DNA of 64,000 bases from Anaerococcus nagyae (GCF_017874535.1 NZ_JAGGLS010000009.1:1-64000); one strand, 5' to 3'. Shown: positions 18,599-28,992, counted from the first letter of the stretch. The notes: generated by a model from the letters alone, not told the origin. Translations and numbers: made by a program.

Positions 18599-19288
18599 AT
18601 GACAGAAAAGAAAGAAAAATACATACCCTTGGTTCATTCAAAATTAAGGAAATCATTTATAAAAGTTCCAGAAGAAATTTATAAAGCATCTGGAATAGTA
18701 ATATTTGAAAAACGTATCAAATCTTTATTATTTACAACAGACTTGGCTATTATAAGAAATACAAATGCAGATAGCATTATGGCAGTGTATCCTTATACAC
18801 CTCAAAGCTCAATTTCAAATGCTATTTTAAATGTATCCAATGTACCATGTTTTATCGGCGTTGGAGGAGGGACAACTCAAGGATTAAGGTCCAAATATGT
18901 GGCAATTGATGCAGAATTATCAGGGGCTTATGGGGTAGTAGTTAATTCACCTATGCCTAATAAAGATTTAAAAGAAATTGCAAGTTTCGTCGATGTTCCA
19001 GTTATAGCAACCGTTACAAATTCAAAAGATGATTATATTGGCAAGATTGAAGCCGGAGCTGAAATTTTAAATATTTCAGGAGGGAAATATACTGCAGATT
19101 TAGTAGAGGAGGTTAGGAGCGAAATAGGTCCTAAATTTCCAATAATTGCAACGGGTGGCAAAACTGGAGAACAAATACTCGAAACTATAAATGCTGGTGC
19201 AAATGCTATTAGTTATACTCCACCATCCAGCTCAGAAGTATTTGGAGAAATGATGGATAAATATCGTAACCAAAATGTAGCACATTAA
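18599..19288 (+). CDS. Conserved TIM-barrel protein, function unassigned
   Basis: 229 residues from the ATG at 18599. A TTG at 18575 would add eight residues but has no better ribosome site. The second half looks like a ribulose-phosphate-binding or ThiG-like beta/alpha barrel: VPVIATVTN, AGAEILNISGG, then FPIIATGGKTGEQILETI and AGANAISYTPPS, where the glycine-rich turns would hold a phosphate. The first half contains VPCFIGVGGGTTQG. I do not recognise a characterised member. It sits between ugd and a P1 peptidase, with a terminator after it, so context does not indicate a pathway. Confidence 0.6.
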   Translation: MTEKKEKYIPLVHSKLRKSFIKVPEEIYKASGIVIFEKRIKSLLFTTDLAIIRNTNADSIMAVYPYTPQSSISNAILNVSNVPCFIGVGGGTTQGLRSKYVAIDAELSGAYGVVVNSPMPNKDLKEIASFVDVPVIATVTNSKDDYIGKIEAGAEILNISGGKYTADLVEEVRSEIGPKFPIIATGGKTGEQILETINAGANAISYTPPSSSEVFGEMMDKYRNQNVAH

Positions 19289-19300
19289 TAAATAATTTAG

Positions 19301-19329
19301 AGATTCCAAGATAATTGGAATCTTTTTTT
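19301..19329 (+). terminator. Terminator
   Basis: A perfect 9-bp stem (AGATTCCAA with TTGGAATCT), a 5-base loop and a T-run. It ends only 13 bases before the next ATG. Confidence 0.85.
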
Positions 19330-19342
19330 GAAAGGAAAAATT

Positions 19343-20287
19343 ATGTATGAAGGTTATATAACAGATGTTAAGGGAATTAAAGTTGGTCATGCTGAGGATA
19401 TCAAGGGAGGAACAGGTGTTACAGTTATAATTCCTCCAAGTGGAAATAGCTGTGCAGTAGAAGTCAGGGGTTCAGCTCCAGGTACACGAGAGACAGATTT
19501 ACTAAATCCTGTTAATACTGTAGAAAGTGTTAATGCTCTTATTTTAAGTGGAGGATCAGCTTACGGACTCAATGCTTCTAGTGGTGTAATGCAAGCTTTA
19601 GAAGAAGATGGATTAGGTCTTGATGTAGGAGTAGGCATTGTGCCTATCGTTCCCCAGGCTGTATTATTTGACCTAGCATATAAAGATTACAAGTGTCGAC
19701 CTGATAGTAATATGGGAAAACTTGCTTATAAAAATGCTGGCATTAATGAGAATCGCCAAGGAATAGTAGGAGCAGGAACAGGTGCTACTGTTGGAAAAAT
19801 TTTAGGAATGGATAAGTCTATGAAATCAGGTTTGGGATCTGCAAGTATATGTCAAAGAAACTTGGTGGTTTCTGCTATGGTAGCTGTAAATGCATTTGGT
19901 GATATATATGATTACGAAAAAGGAAAGCAAATAGCAGGTCCTATTGATGATGGCAAAATAATAAAAACAGTTGATGTCATGGGCAAGATAATAAATGACT
20001 TTTCAGATTTAGCCGATAAAAATACTACGATAGGAATAGTTTCAACTAATGCTAAGTTTGATAAGACAAAACTTACAAAAATAGCGCAAATGACTCACGA
20101 TGGTTTTGCTAGATCAATTAACCCAGTGCATACTGGTTTTGATGGAGATACAATCTTTGCACTTTCAACAAATGAGATAGAAGCCGATTTAAATATGGTG
20201 GGAGTTATGGCAGCAAATGCTATGAGTCGTGCTATAGCTAATGCAATATACGCAACAAATAAGAAAGAATCTATTGACTTAATATAG
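19343..20287 (+). CDS. P1 (S58/DmpA-like) family peptidase
   Basis: 314 residues from the ATG at 19343, chosen because AAAGGA lies just upstream; a TTG at 19328 is an unlikely alternative. Family hallmarks are KVGHAEDIKGGTGVTVI at the start, GSAPGTRETDLL, LSGGSAYGL, VGAGTGATVGK and KSGLGSAS. The P1 family contains self-cleaving N-terminal-nucleophile aminopeptidases such as L-aminopeptidase/D-esterase DmpA and beta-aminopeptidases. The later small residues around the GLGSAS region or downstream would be the cleavage site, which I cannot fix. Substrate unknown. Confidence 0.82.
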   Translation: MYEGYITDVKGIKVGHAEDIKGGTGVTVIIPPSGNSCAVEVRGSAPGTRETDLLNPVNTVESVNALILSGGSAYGLNASSGVMQALEEDGLGLDVGVGIVPIVPQAVLFDLAYKDYKCRPDSNMGKLAYKNAGINENRQGIVGAGTGATVGKILGMDKSMKSGLGSASICQRNLVVSAMVAVNAFGDIYDYEKGKQIAGPIDDGKIIKTVDVMGKIINDFSDLADKNTTIGIVSTNAKFDKTKLTKIAQMTHDGFARSINPVHTGFDGDTIFALSTNEIEADLNMVGVMAANAMSRAIANAIYATNKKESIDLI

Positions 20288-20309
20288 TATTGATAGTAAA
20301 ATATACCAG

Positions 20310-20357
20310 TACACTCTACTCCGCAATAAATTAGCGGGGTCATAGACCATAGGGAGG
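20310..20357 (+). promoter_or_regulatory. Candidate S6:S18 ribosomal leader
   Basis: A hairpin CTCCGC/GCGGGG with an AATAAATTA loop lies directly before the rpsF Shine-Dalgarno and has no T-run, so it is unlikely to be a terminator. A structured leader with a CCG element upstream of rpsF-ssb-rpsR is the known S6:S18 binding motif. Assignment rests on position and CCG only. Confidence 0.45.
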
Positions 20358-20366
20358 TGAAAAAGA

Positions 20367-20651
20367 ATGAATAATTACGAAGCAGTTTTAATTTTCAAAC
20401 CTGACATGAGTGATCAAGATAGAACTGAACTATTTGATAGATTCAAAGCTGTAATCGAAGAAAATGGTGAAGTTACTAATGTTGATGACTGGGGAAAAAG
20501 AAGATTAGCATACGAAATTAATTATATCAGAGAAGGATATTATTATATCGTAGAGTTTAAATCTGAACCTGATCATATCAGAGAATTTGAAAGAAGACTT
20601 AGACTTTCAGATTTCATAATCAGATACATGGTTATCAGAAAAGAGGACTAA
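20367..20651 (+). CDS. rpsF: 30S ribosomal protein S6
   Basis: 94 residues. It begins [13 protein letters not shown] and contains [10 protein letters not shown] and [11 protein letters not shown], standard for bacterial S6, which pairs with S18 on the platform of the small subunit. Shine-Dalgarno AGGGAGGTG. It is the first gene of the conserved rpsF-ssb-rpsR operon; ssb begins 3 bases after its stop. Confidence 0.97.
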   Translation: MNNYEAVLIFKPDMSDQDRTELFDRFKAVIEENGEVTNVDDWGKRRLAYEINYIREGYYYIVEFKSEPDHIREFERRLRLSDFIIRYMVIRKED

Positions 20652-20654
20652 TCT

Positions 20655-21209
20655 ATGAATAGAGTTATACTTATTGGAAGACTAACTAGAGATCCCGAAT
20701 TAAGGTATACTCAAAATAATCAGGCGGTCGCTACATTTACCCTAGCTGTTGATAAAAGAATGAGCAGGGAAAAAAGACAAGAAGCAGAATCTCAAAATCG
20801 TCCTACAGCTGATTTCATACGTATAACCGTTTGGGGTTGGCAAGGTGAAAATGCATCTAAATATTTAAGAAAAGGAAGTCAATGCGCTGTGGAAGGTAGC
20901 ATCAATACTGGAAGCTATCAAGATAAAGAAACAGGCAAAACAGTCTATACAACTGATGTTTGGGCTAATAATGTTGAATTTCTAGGATCTAGAAGCGATA
21001 ATCAACAAAATGGAAACTATAATGGATCTAATTATGGTGACAACCAAGATTACGGCAACAACAACTATTCCCAAACTGGTTATCAAAATAATAATTATAA
21101 TAACAATAATGATTCTTATAATCAAAATCAATCAGGTTTTGATAGTAGTGATGATTTCTTTGATGATGATTTTACCGAAATTGAAGATGATGGCAGGATT
21201 CCATTCTAA
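20655..21209 (+). CDS. ssb: Single-stranded DNA-binding protein
   Basis: 184 residues. The OB-fold (about 1-110) begins [19 protein letters not shown] and contains [17 protein letters not shown] low-complexity linker rich in N, Q, Y and G (about 115-160) follows. The acidic tip ends DDGRIPF, the protein-interaction tail that recruits repair and replication partners. Position between rpsF and rpsR is the standard Firmicutes order. Confidence 0.96.
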   Translation: MNRVILIGRLTRDPELRYTQNNQAVATFTLAVDKRMSREKRQEAESQNRPTADFIRITVWGWQGENASKYLRKGSQCAVEGSINTGSYQDKETGKTVYTTDVWANNVEFLGSRSDNQQNGNYNGSNYGDNQDYGNNNYSQTGYQNNNYNNNNDSYNQNQSGFDSSDDFFDDDFTEIEDDGRIPF

Positions 21210-21229
21210 AATATAAGGAAAGGAATATC

Positions 21230-21460
21230 ATGGCAGGAAATAGAAGATATAAACCAAGAAAAAAGGTTGATCCATTTGTAAAAGATCCTTCTAAAGTTAT
21301 CGATTATAAAGATACTGAAACTTTAAAAAGATTTATTTCTGATAGAGGAAAGATCTTACCAAGAAGAGTAACTGGCCTTAATGCAAAACATCAAAGAGAA
21401 GTAACTCGTGCTATTAAAAGAGCAAGACAAGTTGCATTATTACCATACGAAGAAAACTAA
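21230..21460 (+). CDS. rpsR: 30S ribosomal protein S18
   Basis: 76 residues, with [17 protein letters not shown] and [20 protein letters not shown], the latter near-invariant in S18. There is no cysteine zinc motif at the N-terminus, so this is the zinc-independent form. Shine-Dalgarno AAGGAA. Last gene of the rpsF operon, with a terminator beyond. Confidence 0.97.
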   Translation: MAGNRRYKPRKKVDPFVKDPSKVIDYKDTETLKRFISDRGKILPRRVTGLNAKHQREVTRAIKRARQVALLPYEEN

Positions 21461-21497
21461 GAAAATTTTAATATAAAATACATTCAATAAGCAAATT

Positions 21498-21543
21498 AGA
21501 TGCTAAGTGGTCATTTATAAGATTTCTGCTTAGCATCTTTTTT
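21498..21543 (+). terminator. Terminator of rpsF-ssb-rpsR
   Basis: A 10-bp stem (AGATGCTAAG with CTTAGCATCT) around a 21-base loop, followed by six T. Confidence 0.85.
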
Positions 21544-21570
21544 ATTAAATTAATAATATATAAATTCTTA

Positions 21571-21579
21571 TGTTATAAT
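21571..21579 (+). promoter_or_regulatory. Extended -10 promoter of the pyrophosphatase gene
   Basis: TGTTATAAT matches TGnTATAAT and ends 32 bases before the ATG. No good -35 is visible, as is common for extended -10 sites. Confidence 0.5.
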
Positions 21580-21610
21580 ATATAAGAACAAAATTTATAA
21601 AGGAGGAAAT

Positions 21611-23572
21611 ATGTCAGTTGAGATTTTATCTCTAATAGTTGCCATACTAGCTGTATTATTTATGCTTTTTACTGTAAAAGCAAAGATAATGCCATTATCT
21701 GCTGGTAATGATCGTATGGTGCAAATCTCTAATTATATAAGAAATGGTGCAATGACATTTCTTAAAAGAGAGTACAAATTCATTGCAATATTTGTTGTTA
21801 TAGTAGCAATCTTACTTGGAATATTTATAAATGTAAAAACTATGGTTTGCTACATCCTTGGTTCAGTTTTATCAATGCTTGCTGGATTTATAGGAATGAG
21901 AGTTGCTACAGCATCCAATGTTAGATGTGCCAATGAAGCAAAAGAAAGTGGTCAAAATGGTGCCCTAAAAGTAGCTTTCTCTGGTGGATCAGTTATGGGT
22001 ATGGCTGTAACAGGATTAGGTTTTATAGGAATTATTTTAACTTACCTTTACTTTAAAGATCCAACTATCCTAATGGGATATTCTCTAGGTGCTTCATCAG
22101 TTGCTCTTTTTGCAAGAGTTGGTGGTGGTATCTATACAAAAGCTGCCGATCTTGGAGCTGACCTTGTAGGTAAAGTAGAAGCAGGAATCCCAGAAGATGA
22201 TCCAAGAAACCCTGCAGTTATCGCTGATAACGTAGGAGATAACGTTGGGGACGTTGCTGGTATGGGTGCAGACTTATTTGAGTCATATTCAGGTGCTATA
22301 ATTTCTTCAATGACACTTGGTGCAGTATATTTTGCAGAAGCTGGTGTAGGATTTACCTTATATCTAGCATCTATAGGTATACTTGCTTCAATAGTAGCAT
22401 CATTAATATTCTTAGCAAGAGAACATAAAAACCCACAAAAATCTTTAATGGGAACATTATATATCTCAGGAATAATAGTATTAGTTGCTGCATTTATCCT
22501 ATCAAATAAATATTTTGGTAACTATCAAGCTGCATTTGCAGTAATTACAGGTCTTGTTGCAGGTATTATTATAGGTCTTTTAACAGAAGTTTATACTTCA
22601 GATAAATATAAACACGTTAAACATATATCTAAAGAATCATCAACTGGTGTTGCTACAAACATCATTGCTGGTCTTTCAACAGGTATGCTTTCAACAGTAT
22701 TCCCAATATTAGTAGTAGCAATTGCGATAATGCTTGCATTTAACCTTATGGGAGTATTTGGTATAGCACTTGCAGCTGTAGGTATGCTTTCAATTACTGG
22801 TATTACAGTAACAGTAGATGCTTACGGACCTATTACAGATAATGCTGGTGGTATAGCAGAAATGAGCTACTTACCAGAAAATGTACGTGATATTACAGAT
22901 GGTCTTGATTCTATTGGTAATACTACAGCAGCTATCGGTAAAGGATTTGCTATTGGATCTGCAGCTCTTACTGCACTTTCACTATTTATTACTTATTCAG
23001 AATCAATTAACCTAGAAGAAATATCAATTCTAGATAGTAAAGTAGTTGCTGGTATGTTTATTGGTGGTATGCTACCATTTCTATTCTCAGCTCTAACAAT
23101 GAACTCAGTAGGAAAAGCAGCAAGCCAGATGATAGAAGAAGTTAGGAGACAATTTAAAGAAGACGATCAAATCTTAGCTGGTAAAAAAGATCCAGATTAT
23201 GAAAACTGTATTAGTATTTCAACAACAGCTTCACTTCAAGAAATGGTTGTTCCAGGAATACTTGCTATAGTAGTACCTATTATAGTTGGTAAGATCCTTG
23301 GACCATATGCTTTAGGTGGTCTACTAGCAGGTGCTCTTGTAACTGGTGTTATGATGGCAATCTTTATGTCAAATGCTGGTGGAGCATGGGATAATGCTAA
23401 AAAATACATTGAATCTGGTGTAGAAGGTGGTAAAGGATCTGATGCTCATAAAGCAGCAGTAGTAGGTGACACAGTAGGTGATCCATTCAAAGATACATCA
23501 GGCCCATCACTAAATATCCTTATCAAACTTATGACAATAGTGTCTGTAGTATTTGCAGGATTATTTGTTTAA
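21611..23572 (+). CDS. hppA: Membrane-bound ion-translocating pyrophosphatase, K+-dependent type
   Basis: A 653-residue integral membrane enzyme (about 15-16 helices) coupling pyrophosphate hydrolysis to H+ or Na+ export. Substrate motifs are intact: [31 protein letters not shown] and [19 protein letters not shown]. The stretch [14 protein letters not shown] has Ala where K+-independent enzymes carry Lys, which marks the K+-dependent subfamily. Whether it pumps Na+, H+ or both cannot be read safely by eye. Shine-Dalgarno AGGAGG. Single gene with its own promoter and terminator. Confidence 0.95.
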   Translation: MSVEILSLIVAILAVLFMLFTVKAKIMPLSAGNDRMVQISNYIRNGAMTFLKREYKFIAIFVVIVAILLGIFINVKTMVCYILGSVLSMLAGFIGMRVATASNVRCANEAKESGQNGALKVAFSGGSVMGMAVTGLGFIGIILTYLYFKDPTILMGYSLGASSVALFARVGGGIYTKAADLGADLVGKVEAGIPEDDPRNPAVIADNVGDNVGDVAGMGADLFESYSGAIISSMTLGAVYFAEAGVGFTLYLASIGILASIVASLIFLAREHKNPQKSLMGTLYISGIIVLVAAFILSNKYFGNYQAAFAVITGLVAGIIIGLLTEVYTSDKYKHVKHISKESSTGVATNIIAGLSTGMLSTVFPILVVAIAIMLAFNLMGVFGIALAAVGMLSITGITVTVDAYGPITDNAGGIAEMSYLPENVRDITDGLDSIGNTTAAIGKGFAIGSAALTALSLFITYSESINLEEISILDSKVVAGMFIGGMLPFLFSALTMNSVGKAASQMIEEVRRQFKEDDQILAGKKDPDYENCISISTTASLQEMVVPGILAIVVPIIVGKILGPYALGGLLAGALVTGVMMAIFMSNAGGAWDNAKKYIESGVEGGKGSDAHKAAVVGDTVGDPFKDTSGPSLNILIKLMTIVSVVFAGLFV

Positions 23573-23582
23573 TAAAATTTTT

Positions 23583-23613
23583 AAAAACGGAGGAATTAAT
23601 TCTCCGTTTTTTT
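23583..23613 (+). terminator. Terminator of hppA
   Basis: AAAACGGAG pairs with CTCCGTTTT, followed by a T-run. Confidence 0.9.
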
Positions 23614-23821
23614 GTTTACTTAAGTAAGTAGATTTATAAATCTGATGGAAATAAAGATATCTTTTATTCATATAAAATAAGCAATATTAAATTTTGTAAT
23701 AAACTTTATAAATCATTGTATCGGAAAATATTGAAAATTGATAATAAGAATTTATTATAAGTTATGTGAAAGCAATATTTATAAATGTAATTTTTAAAAT
23801 AATATTAAATAGTAATTTTAT

Positions 23822-23850
23822 TTGACAAAAAATATAAATGAGGTTATAAT
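23822..23850 (+). promoter_or_regulatory. Consensus sigma-A promoter of the arginine operon
   Basis: TTGACA at 23822-23827 and TATAAT at 23845-23850 with an exact 17-base spacer: both boxes match consensus. It ends about 30 bases before the T-box leader. The preceding stretch from 23614 is AT-rich with nothing recognisable. Confidence 0.9.
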
Positions 23851-23879
23851 GCTCTTAATCAAATCATTAGTTTATAAAA

Positions 23880-24121
23880 GTGTTGAAGAGAAGAGTATCT
23901 ATCCTAAAGCTTCAAGCGAGTCCTGGTTGGTGTGAGAGGATAAGTAGTAAGATAGAAAAAAGAACCTCTGAGCTTATGAGTCGATACAAGGAGATTCATA
24001 CGGGAACTCCCGTTACAGAGTTAGAGTATGTTAGTACTTGATGAGGTTTATTTTGTGAAAAATAAATAAATATGGGTGGTATCACGAGCTTTCGTCCCTT
24101 TTGGGATGAAAGCTCTTTTTT
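23880..24121 (+). ncRNA. T-box riboswitch, probable arginine (AGA) specifier
   Basis: Stem I begins near GAAGAGAAGAGTA. The 3' side of the specifier loop reads GATAG, a run of A, AGA at 23961-23963, a purine, then CCTCTGAGC. By analogy with glyQS, where the codon precedes one A and the closing helix, AGA (Arg) is the best specifier. The T-box proper is GGGTGGTATCACGAGC at about 24074-24089; its UGGU would pair with an ACCA tRNA end. The terminator hairpin (GAGCTTTC/GAAAGCTC core) spans 24086-24121. Uncharged tRNA-Arg should therefore raise argG-argH and transporter expression. Confidence 0.9.
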
Positions 24122-24177
24122 ATTACCCAAAAAGACACAGATAACTAAATTTGATAATAAATTATATGGAGGAAATT

Positions 24178-25419
24178 ATGTTAAAAAGCGAATATGAAAT
24201 TTTAAAAGAAGCAAACAAGGTAGTCCTAGCGTATTCTGGAGGTCTTGATACATCCGTAATGGTAACTTGGCTAAAAGAACATGGAGTAAAAGAAGTTATT
24301 TGTGTCTCAGTTGATTTAGGTCAAGTAAAAGATCCAGATGCATTAGAAACTAAAGCTTTGGGATCAGGAGCTAGTAAGTTTTATAATATAAATGTTGAAG
24401 AAGAATTTATAGATCAATATGCCTTTAAATCATTAAAAGCAGATGCAAAATATGAGAATGTATACTTATTAGGAACAGCTATTGCTCGTCCACTAATTTC
24501 AAAAGTATTGGTAGATATTGCAAAAAAAGAAGAAGCTGAAGTTATAGTTCATGGTTGCACAGGAAAGGGAAATGATCAAATACGTTTTGAAGTATCTATA
24601 ATGGCCTTAGCACCAGAAATTAAAGTAGTAGCACCTTGGAGGTTCTGGGATATCAAAGGACGTAGTGAAGAAGAAGCTTATGCTAAAGAGCATGGTATTG
24701 AGCTTAAAGTAACCAAAGAAGAAGATTATTCTATGGATGAGAATATCTGGCACTTATCACATGAAGGACTTGACCTAGAAGATCCAGCAAATTCGGCGGA
24801 TTTAGAAAAAGTACTATATTGGGTAACACCGCCAGAAAAAGCAGCTGATAATGCAGAAGTTGTAGAATTAGAATTTGAAAAAGGTATCCCAGTCGCCTTA
24901 AATGGAGAAAAACTAAAAGGATTTGAACTGGTTAAGAAATTAAATGAGATAGCTGGTAAACATGGGATCGGTATTGATGATATAGTCGAAAGTAGGATGG
25001 TAGGTATGAAATCAAGGGGAGTTTATGAAAATCCTGCAGCATCTGTACTATACTTTGCTCATGAGAAGCTAGAAACAGTTACTATCCATCCTGATGCTTT
25101 ACAATATAAGCAAAAGATGGCACATGATTATGCTGAACTAGTATATGCAGGAAAATGGATGACTCCACTTAAAGAAGCTATGGATGCATTTGTTGATGTA
25201 ACCCAAAAAAATGTTACAGGTAAGGTTAAGGTTAAATTATACAAGGGAAATATGCAACCTGCTGGAATTACTGCAAAAAATTCTCTATATTTAGAGGAAT
25301 ATGCAACATTTGAGGAGGATGATGTATACAATCAATCAGATGCTACAGGCTTTATAAACTTATTTGGACTAAGTTCAAAAATATACTCTAAAGCAATTCA
25401 AGAAAGTGAAGATAAATAA
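24178..25419 (+). CDS. argG: Argininosuccinate synthase
   Basis: 413 residues from the ATG at 24178, preceded by GGAGG; an in-frame upstream ATG at 24151 lacks a ribosome site. It condenses citrulline and aspartate with ATP to argininosuccinate. The N-terminal PP-loop is LAYSGGLDTSV. VHGCTGKGNDQIRFE and the DENIWHLSHEG block are typical. First gene behind the T-box; argH starts one base after its stop. No carbamoyltransferase or earlier arginine genes are in the window, so citrulline must come from elsewhere. Confidence 0.96.
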   Translation: MLKSEYEILKEANKVVLAYSGGLDTSVMVTWLKEHGVKEVICVSVDLGQVKDPDALETKALGSGASKFYNINVEEEFIDQYAFKSLKADAKYENVYLLGTAIARPLISKVLVDIAKKEEAEVIVHGCTGKGNDQIRFEVSIMALAPEIKVVAPWRFWDIKGRSEEEAYAKEHGIELKVTKEEDYSMDENIWHLSHEGLDLEDPANSADLEKVLYWVTPPEKAADNAEVVELEFEKGIPVALNGEKLKGFELVKKLNEIAGKHGIGIDDIVESRMVGMKSRGVYENPAASVLYFAHEKLETVTIHPDALQYKQKMAHDYAELVYAGKWMTPLKEAMDAFVDVTQKNVTGKVKVKLYKGNMQPAGITAKNSLYLEEYATFEEDDVYNQSDATGFINLFGLSSKIYSKAIQESEDK

Positions 25420-25420
25420 T

Positions 25421-26797
25421 ATGAAACTTTGGAGTGGAATGTTATCAGGCGATTTAGATAATATTGCAGAAGAACTTAACTCATCCATAAAAGTAGATAA
25501 GAGATTGGTCTTTGATGATATAAAAGGATCAATTGCACATGTCAAAATGTTAGAAAAAACTAATATCCTTAAAAGTGAAGAAGCAGAAACTATTATCAAT
25601 GGTTTAGAATTAATTAATAAAAAGTTGAAGTCAGGTGAAATAGAAGTAGATGAGTCTAGTGAAGATATTCATACTTTTATAGAAGCTACTCTCATAAATG
25701 AAATTGGAGATCTTGGTAAAAAAATGCATACTGCAAGATCTAGAAATGATCAAGTAGCAACTGATCTTAAGCTTAACCTTAGAGATGAGTGCGAGATTAT
25801 CGAAAATATCTTAAAAGATTATGTTAAAACCCTTTGCTTATTAGCTGAAAAAAATACTGATTCTATTATGCCAGGCTATACCCATCTTCAAGCAGCTCAG
25901 CCTGTAACATTTGCTCATCATCTTATGGCCTATACTATGATGGGACTTCGTGATATTGATAGAATTAAAGATTATAAAAAAAGACTTAACTCGTCTCCGC
26001 TTGGTGCTTGTGCTCTAGCAGGCACATCCTATCCTATTGATAGAGAATTTAGCGCAAGAGAACTTGGTTTTGATAGTATAATGCAAAACTCTATGGATGC
26101 AGTCAGTGATAGAGACTATGTATTGGAGTTAGAATCTGTCTTATCTATTATAGCTATACATTTATCAAGACTATCAGAAGAGTTAATAATTTGGTCATCT
26201 CAACCTTTTGGTTTTGTAAAAATTGATGATATGTACTCAACAGGATCATCAATCATGCCTCAAAAGAAAAACCCTGATATGGCTGAACTTTTAAGAAGTA
26301 AGCCAGCAAGAGTTATAGGAAATATGAATCAGTCATTTATTATGATGAAAGGTATTCCTTTAGCCTATGCTAAGGATATGCAGGAGGATAAAGAGGCTAT
26401 ATTTGATAGTATAGATACAGTAAAAATATCCTTAAAGGTTATGAAAGGTCAAATGGATACTTTGACTGTTAATAAAGACAAAATGTTAAGAGCCTGTAAG
26501 GAAGGCTTCCTAAATGCTACTGACGTAGCAGACTATCTAGTAAATAAGGGTCTTGCTTTTAGAGATGCTCATCATATATCTGCTAGACTTGTAAAATATG
26601 CTACAGATAACGGTATAACCTTAGAAGAAATTGATTTGAATACTTACAAAACAGAATCAGATTTATTTGAAGATGACATTTATGATAATATAGATATAGT
26701 AAAATGTCTTAACTCAAGAAATTCTTTAGGGGGACCTGCTAAAGGAGAAGTTAAAAGACAAATAGATTATGTCTTAGATGAGCTTAAAAATAGTTAG
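25421..26797 (+). CDS. argH: Argininosuccinate lyase
   Basis: 458 residues. It splits argininosuccinate to arginine and fumarate. The start at 25421 gives the family N-terminus MKLWSGMLSGD; an in-frame GTG at 25406 would overlap argG and is less likely. Signature sequences are TARSRNDQVATDL, PGYTHLQAAQPV and the flexible catalytic loop GSSIMPQKKNPD. Co-transcribed with argG and the transporter genes that follow. Confidence 0.96.
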   Translation: MKLWSGMLSGDLDNIAEELNSSIKVDKRLVFDDIKGSIAHVKMLEKTNILKSEEAETIINGLELINKKLKSGEIEVDESSEDIHTFIEATLINEIGDLGKKMHTARSRNDQVATDLKLNLRDECEIIENILKDYVKTLCLLAEKNTDSIMPGYTHLQAAQPVTFAHHLMAYTMMGLRDIDRIKDYKKRLNSSPLGACALAGTSYPIDREFSARELGFDSIMQNSMDAVSDRDYVLELESVLSIIAIHLSRLSEELIIWSSQPFGFVKIDDMYSTGSSIMPQKKNPDMAELLRSKPARVIGNMNQSFIMMKGIPLAYAKDMQEDKEAIFDSIDTVKISLKVMKGQMDTLTVNKDKMLRACKEGFLNATDVADYLVNKGLAFRDAHHISARLVKYATDNGITLEEIDLNTYKTESDLFEDDIYDNIDIVKCLNSRNSLGGPAKGEVKRQIDYVLDELKNS

Positions 26798-26813
26798 ATA
26801 AAATGGAGTTAGA

Positions 26814-28274
26814 ATGAAAAACAAAATAAAGAGTGTATTTGCATTTTTACTTATAATGGTAATATTATTACCATTTAAGTCAAATGCAGAAAAAGAAGTT
26901 ATAGACTTTGGAACAAGTGCGGATTTTCCACCTTATGAATACTATGAAGGCGACGAAATCGTTGGTATAGATCCTGACATATTAAAGGCTATAGGAGATT
27001 ATATGGGAGTTGAAGTAAAGCTTCACGATATGGACTTTAATACTATAATAGCAAGCATACAATCAGGAAAAATTGATGGTGGAGCAGCAGGCTTTACAGT
27101 AACTGAAGAGCGTAAGAAATCAGTAAATTTTACTGATTCTTTTGCAAAGACAAGTCAAGTTATTATTATAAAAAAAGATTCTGACATAAAAGAAGTAGAA
27201 GATTTAGAAGATAATAAAACCATAGGTACTCAGCTTGGAACAATAGGTGACACTCTAGCAAAGGATGATTTTGGAGAAGAAAATGTTAGTGCCTTTAATA
27301 AAGTTCCTGATGCTATTTTGTCCCTAAAGTCTAATAAGATTGATGCTATTATATTAGATAAACATTCTGCAGAAAATTTTCTAAATGCAAATAAAGACCT
27401 ACAAATTATAGATACACCTTACCTTGAAGAAGAATATGCAATAGCTATTAGTAAAGATAACCCAGAATTATTAGAGAAAATGAATGAAGCTATATCAGCA
27501 CTAAAAAAATCAGGGAAAATAGATAAGATAATGGATAAATATCAAAATTCAGAAACTTCTGAAGAATCTAAAGGTCTATTTGGAAGATTTAAGAGTACTA
27601 TTATAGACAATGGAGCTTATAAATATTTAATAGATGGATTAAAAATTACATTAACAGTAACATTTTTTGCACTTATCATATCTTTTGTCCTAGGTTTAAT
27701 AATAGCTCTTGTTAGAGAGGCGAATATAAATATGGATACTTCTAGTAAAGGTTTTGGTAGCATATTAATAAAGATACTTGATAAGATATTTGGTCTTTTT
27801 ATATCTATAATTCGCGGTACGCCATCTACAATCCAATTGCTTATAATGTTTAATGTAATACTAGTAAACTTAGATAATTTAATGCTTGTAGCAATTATAT
27901 CTTTTGCTCTAAATTCATCTGCTTATATGGCAGAGTTGTTTAGAGGTGGTATAAATTCTGTAAGCAAAGGAGAAAAGGAAGCAGCAAGAAGCCTTGGCTT
28001 AAGTAGTTTTCAAACTATGAAAAAGGTAGTTATGCCACAGGCTGTCAAAAATTCACTACCTGCACTTGGAAATGAGGTAATCACCTTGTTTAAAGAAACC
28101 TCAATAGCTGGTTTCATAGGACTTGCTGATCTAACTCGCGGAGCATCTATTGTAATAAGTCAAACATTTGATGCAGCCACAGCATACTTTTCAGCTGCTT
28201 TTATATATCTATTAATAGTATTGATAATAGAAAAAATCTTCAAACAATTGGAGAAAGGACAAATATATGCTTAA
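26814..28274 (+). CDS. Polar amino acid ABC transporter, fused substrate-binding protein and permease (probable arginine)
   Basis: A 486-residue fusion. A signal sequence (about 1-25) leads into a type-II periplasmic-binding domain (about 28-245) with [20 protein letters not shown] and GTQLGTIGD, common to glutamine/arginine/histidine binding proteins. The permease domain (about 262-480) has five membrane segments, [14 protein letters not shown] and the ATPase-coupling loop [16 protein letters not shown]. Fused binding-permease proteins are a known variant of the GlnP type. Its place in the arginine T-box operon points to arginine or a precursor such as citrulline or ornithine; sequence alone does not decide. 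Confidence 0.87.
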   Translation: MKNKIKSVFAFLLIMVILLPFKSNAEKEVIDFGTSADFPPYEYYEGDEIVGIDPDILKAIGDYMGVEVKLHDMDFNTIIASIQSGKIDGGAAGFTVTEERKKSVNFTDSFAKTSQVIIIKKDSDIKEVEDLEDNKTIGTQLGTIGDTLAKDDFGEENVSAFNKVPDAILSLKSNKIDAIILDKHSAENFLNANKDLQIIDTPYLEEEYAIAISKDNPELLEKMNEAISALKKSGKIDKIMDKYQNSETSEESKGLFGRFKSTIIDNGAYKYLIDGLKITLTVTFFALIISFVLGLIIALVREANINMDTSSKGFGSILIKILDKIFGLFISIIRGTPSTIQLLIMFNVILVNLDNLMLVAIISFALNSSAYMAELFRGGINSVSKGEKEAARSLGLSSFQTMKKVVMPQAVKNSLPALGNEVITLFKETSIAGFIGLADLTRGASIVISQTFDAATAYFSAAFIYLLIVLIIEKIFKQLEKGQIYA

Positions 28275-28992
28275 AGTGAAAAAATTAGAAAAATCATATG
28301 GAGACCTTAAGGTTTTAAAGGATATAAATCTAGAAGTATCCGAAAATGATGTCATATCAATTATTGGGCCTTCAGGCTCTGGAAAATCTACCTTTTTACG
28401 TTGCTTAAATCTTATAGAAAAACCAACAGCAGGGGATATTTATTTTGAAAATAAAAAAATAAATGACAAAAACATAGATATAAACAAACTCAGAGAAGAA
28501 ATTGGTATGGTTTTTCAAAACTTTAATTTGTTTTCCAATATGACTATAATAGAAAACTTAACACTTGCACCAGTTATGAGAGGCAAGATGAAAAAAGATC
28601 AAGCTATAAAAGAAGCATCAGATCTCTTAGATAGAATAGGACTTTTAGATAAAAAAGACAATTATCCATCAAGCCTTTCTGGTGGTCAAAAACAAAGAGT
28701 AGCAATAGCAAGAGCACTTATGATGAAACCAAAGCTTATGCTATTTGATGAGCCAACTAGTGCTCTTGATCCAGAAATGGTTGGAGGAGTTTTGGAACTT
28801 ATGAGAGAACTTGCTGAAGAAGGTATGACAATGATCGTAGTAACCCATGAGATGGGTTTTGCTAGAGAAGTTTCAAATAGGGTTATATTTATGGATGGCG
28901 GATATATAGAAGAAGAATCGGATAATCCTGATGAATTTTTTACAAATCCCCAAAATGAACGTAGTAAACAATTCCTATCACAAGTCTTATAA
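28267..28992 (+). CDS. Polar amino acid ABC transporter ATP-binding protein
   Basis: A 241-residue ATPase of the GlnQ/ArtP type: Walker [11 protein letters not shown]-loop MVFQNFNLF, signature LSGGQKQ, Walker [16 protein letters not shown] and H-loop VTHEM. It overlaps the fused permease by 8 bases and ends the arginine operon; no clear terminator is visible before the tRNA-Leu promoter. It energises the transporter encoded just upstream. Confidence 0.93.
   Translation: MLKVKKLEKSYGDLKVLKDINLEVSENDVISIIGPSGSGKSTFLRCLNLIEKPTAGDIYFENKKINDKNIDINKLREEIGMVFQNFNLFSNMTIIENLTLAPVMRGKMKKDQAIKEASDLLDRIGLLDKKDNYPSSLSGGQKQRVAIARALMMKPKLMLFDEPTSALDPEMVGGVLELMRELAEEGMTMIVVTHEMGFAREVSNRVIFMDGGYIEEESDNPDEFFTNPQNERSKQFLSQVL

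Noticed and set aside
24151-24177. Earlier ATG for argG just after the T-box terminator
   Set aside because: No Shine-Dalgarno before it; GGAGG is correctly placed for ATG 24178.
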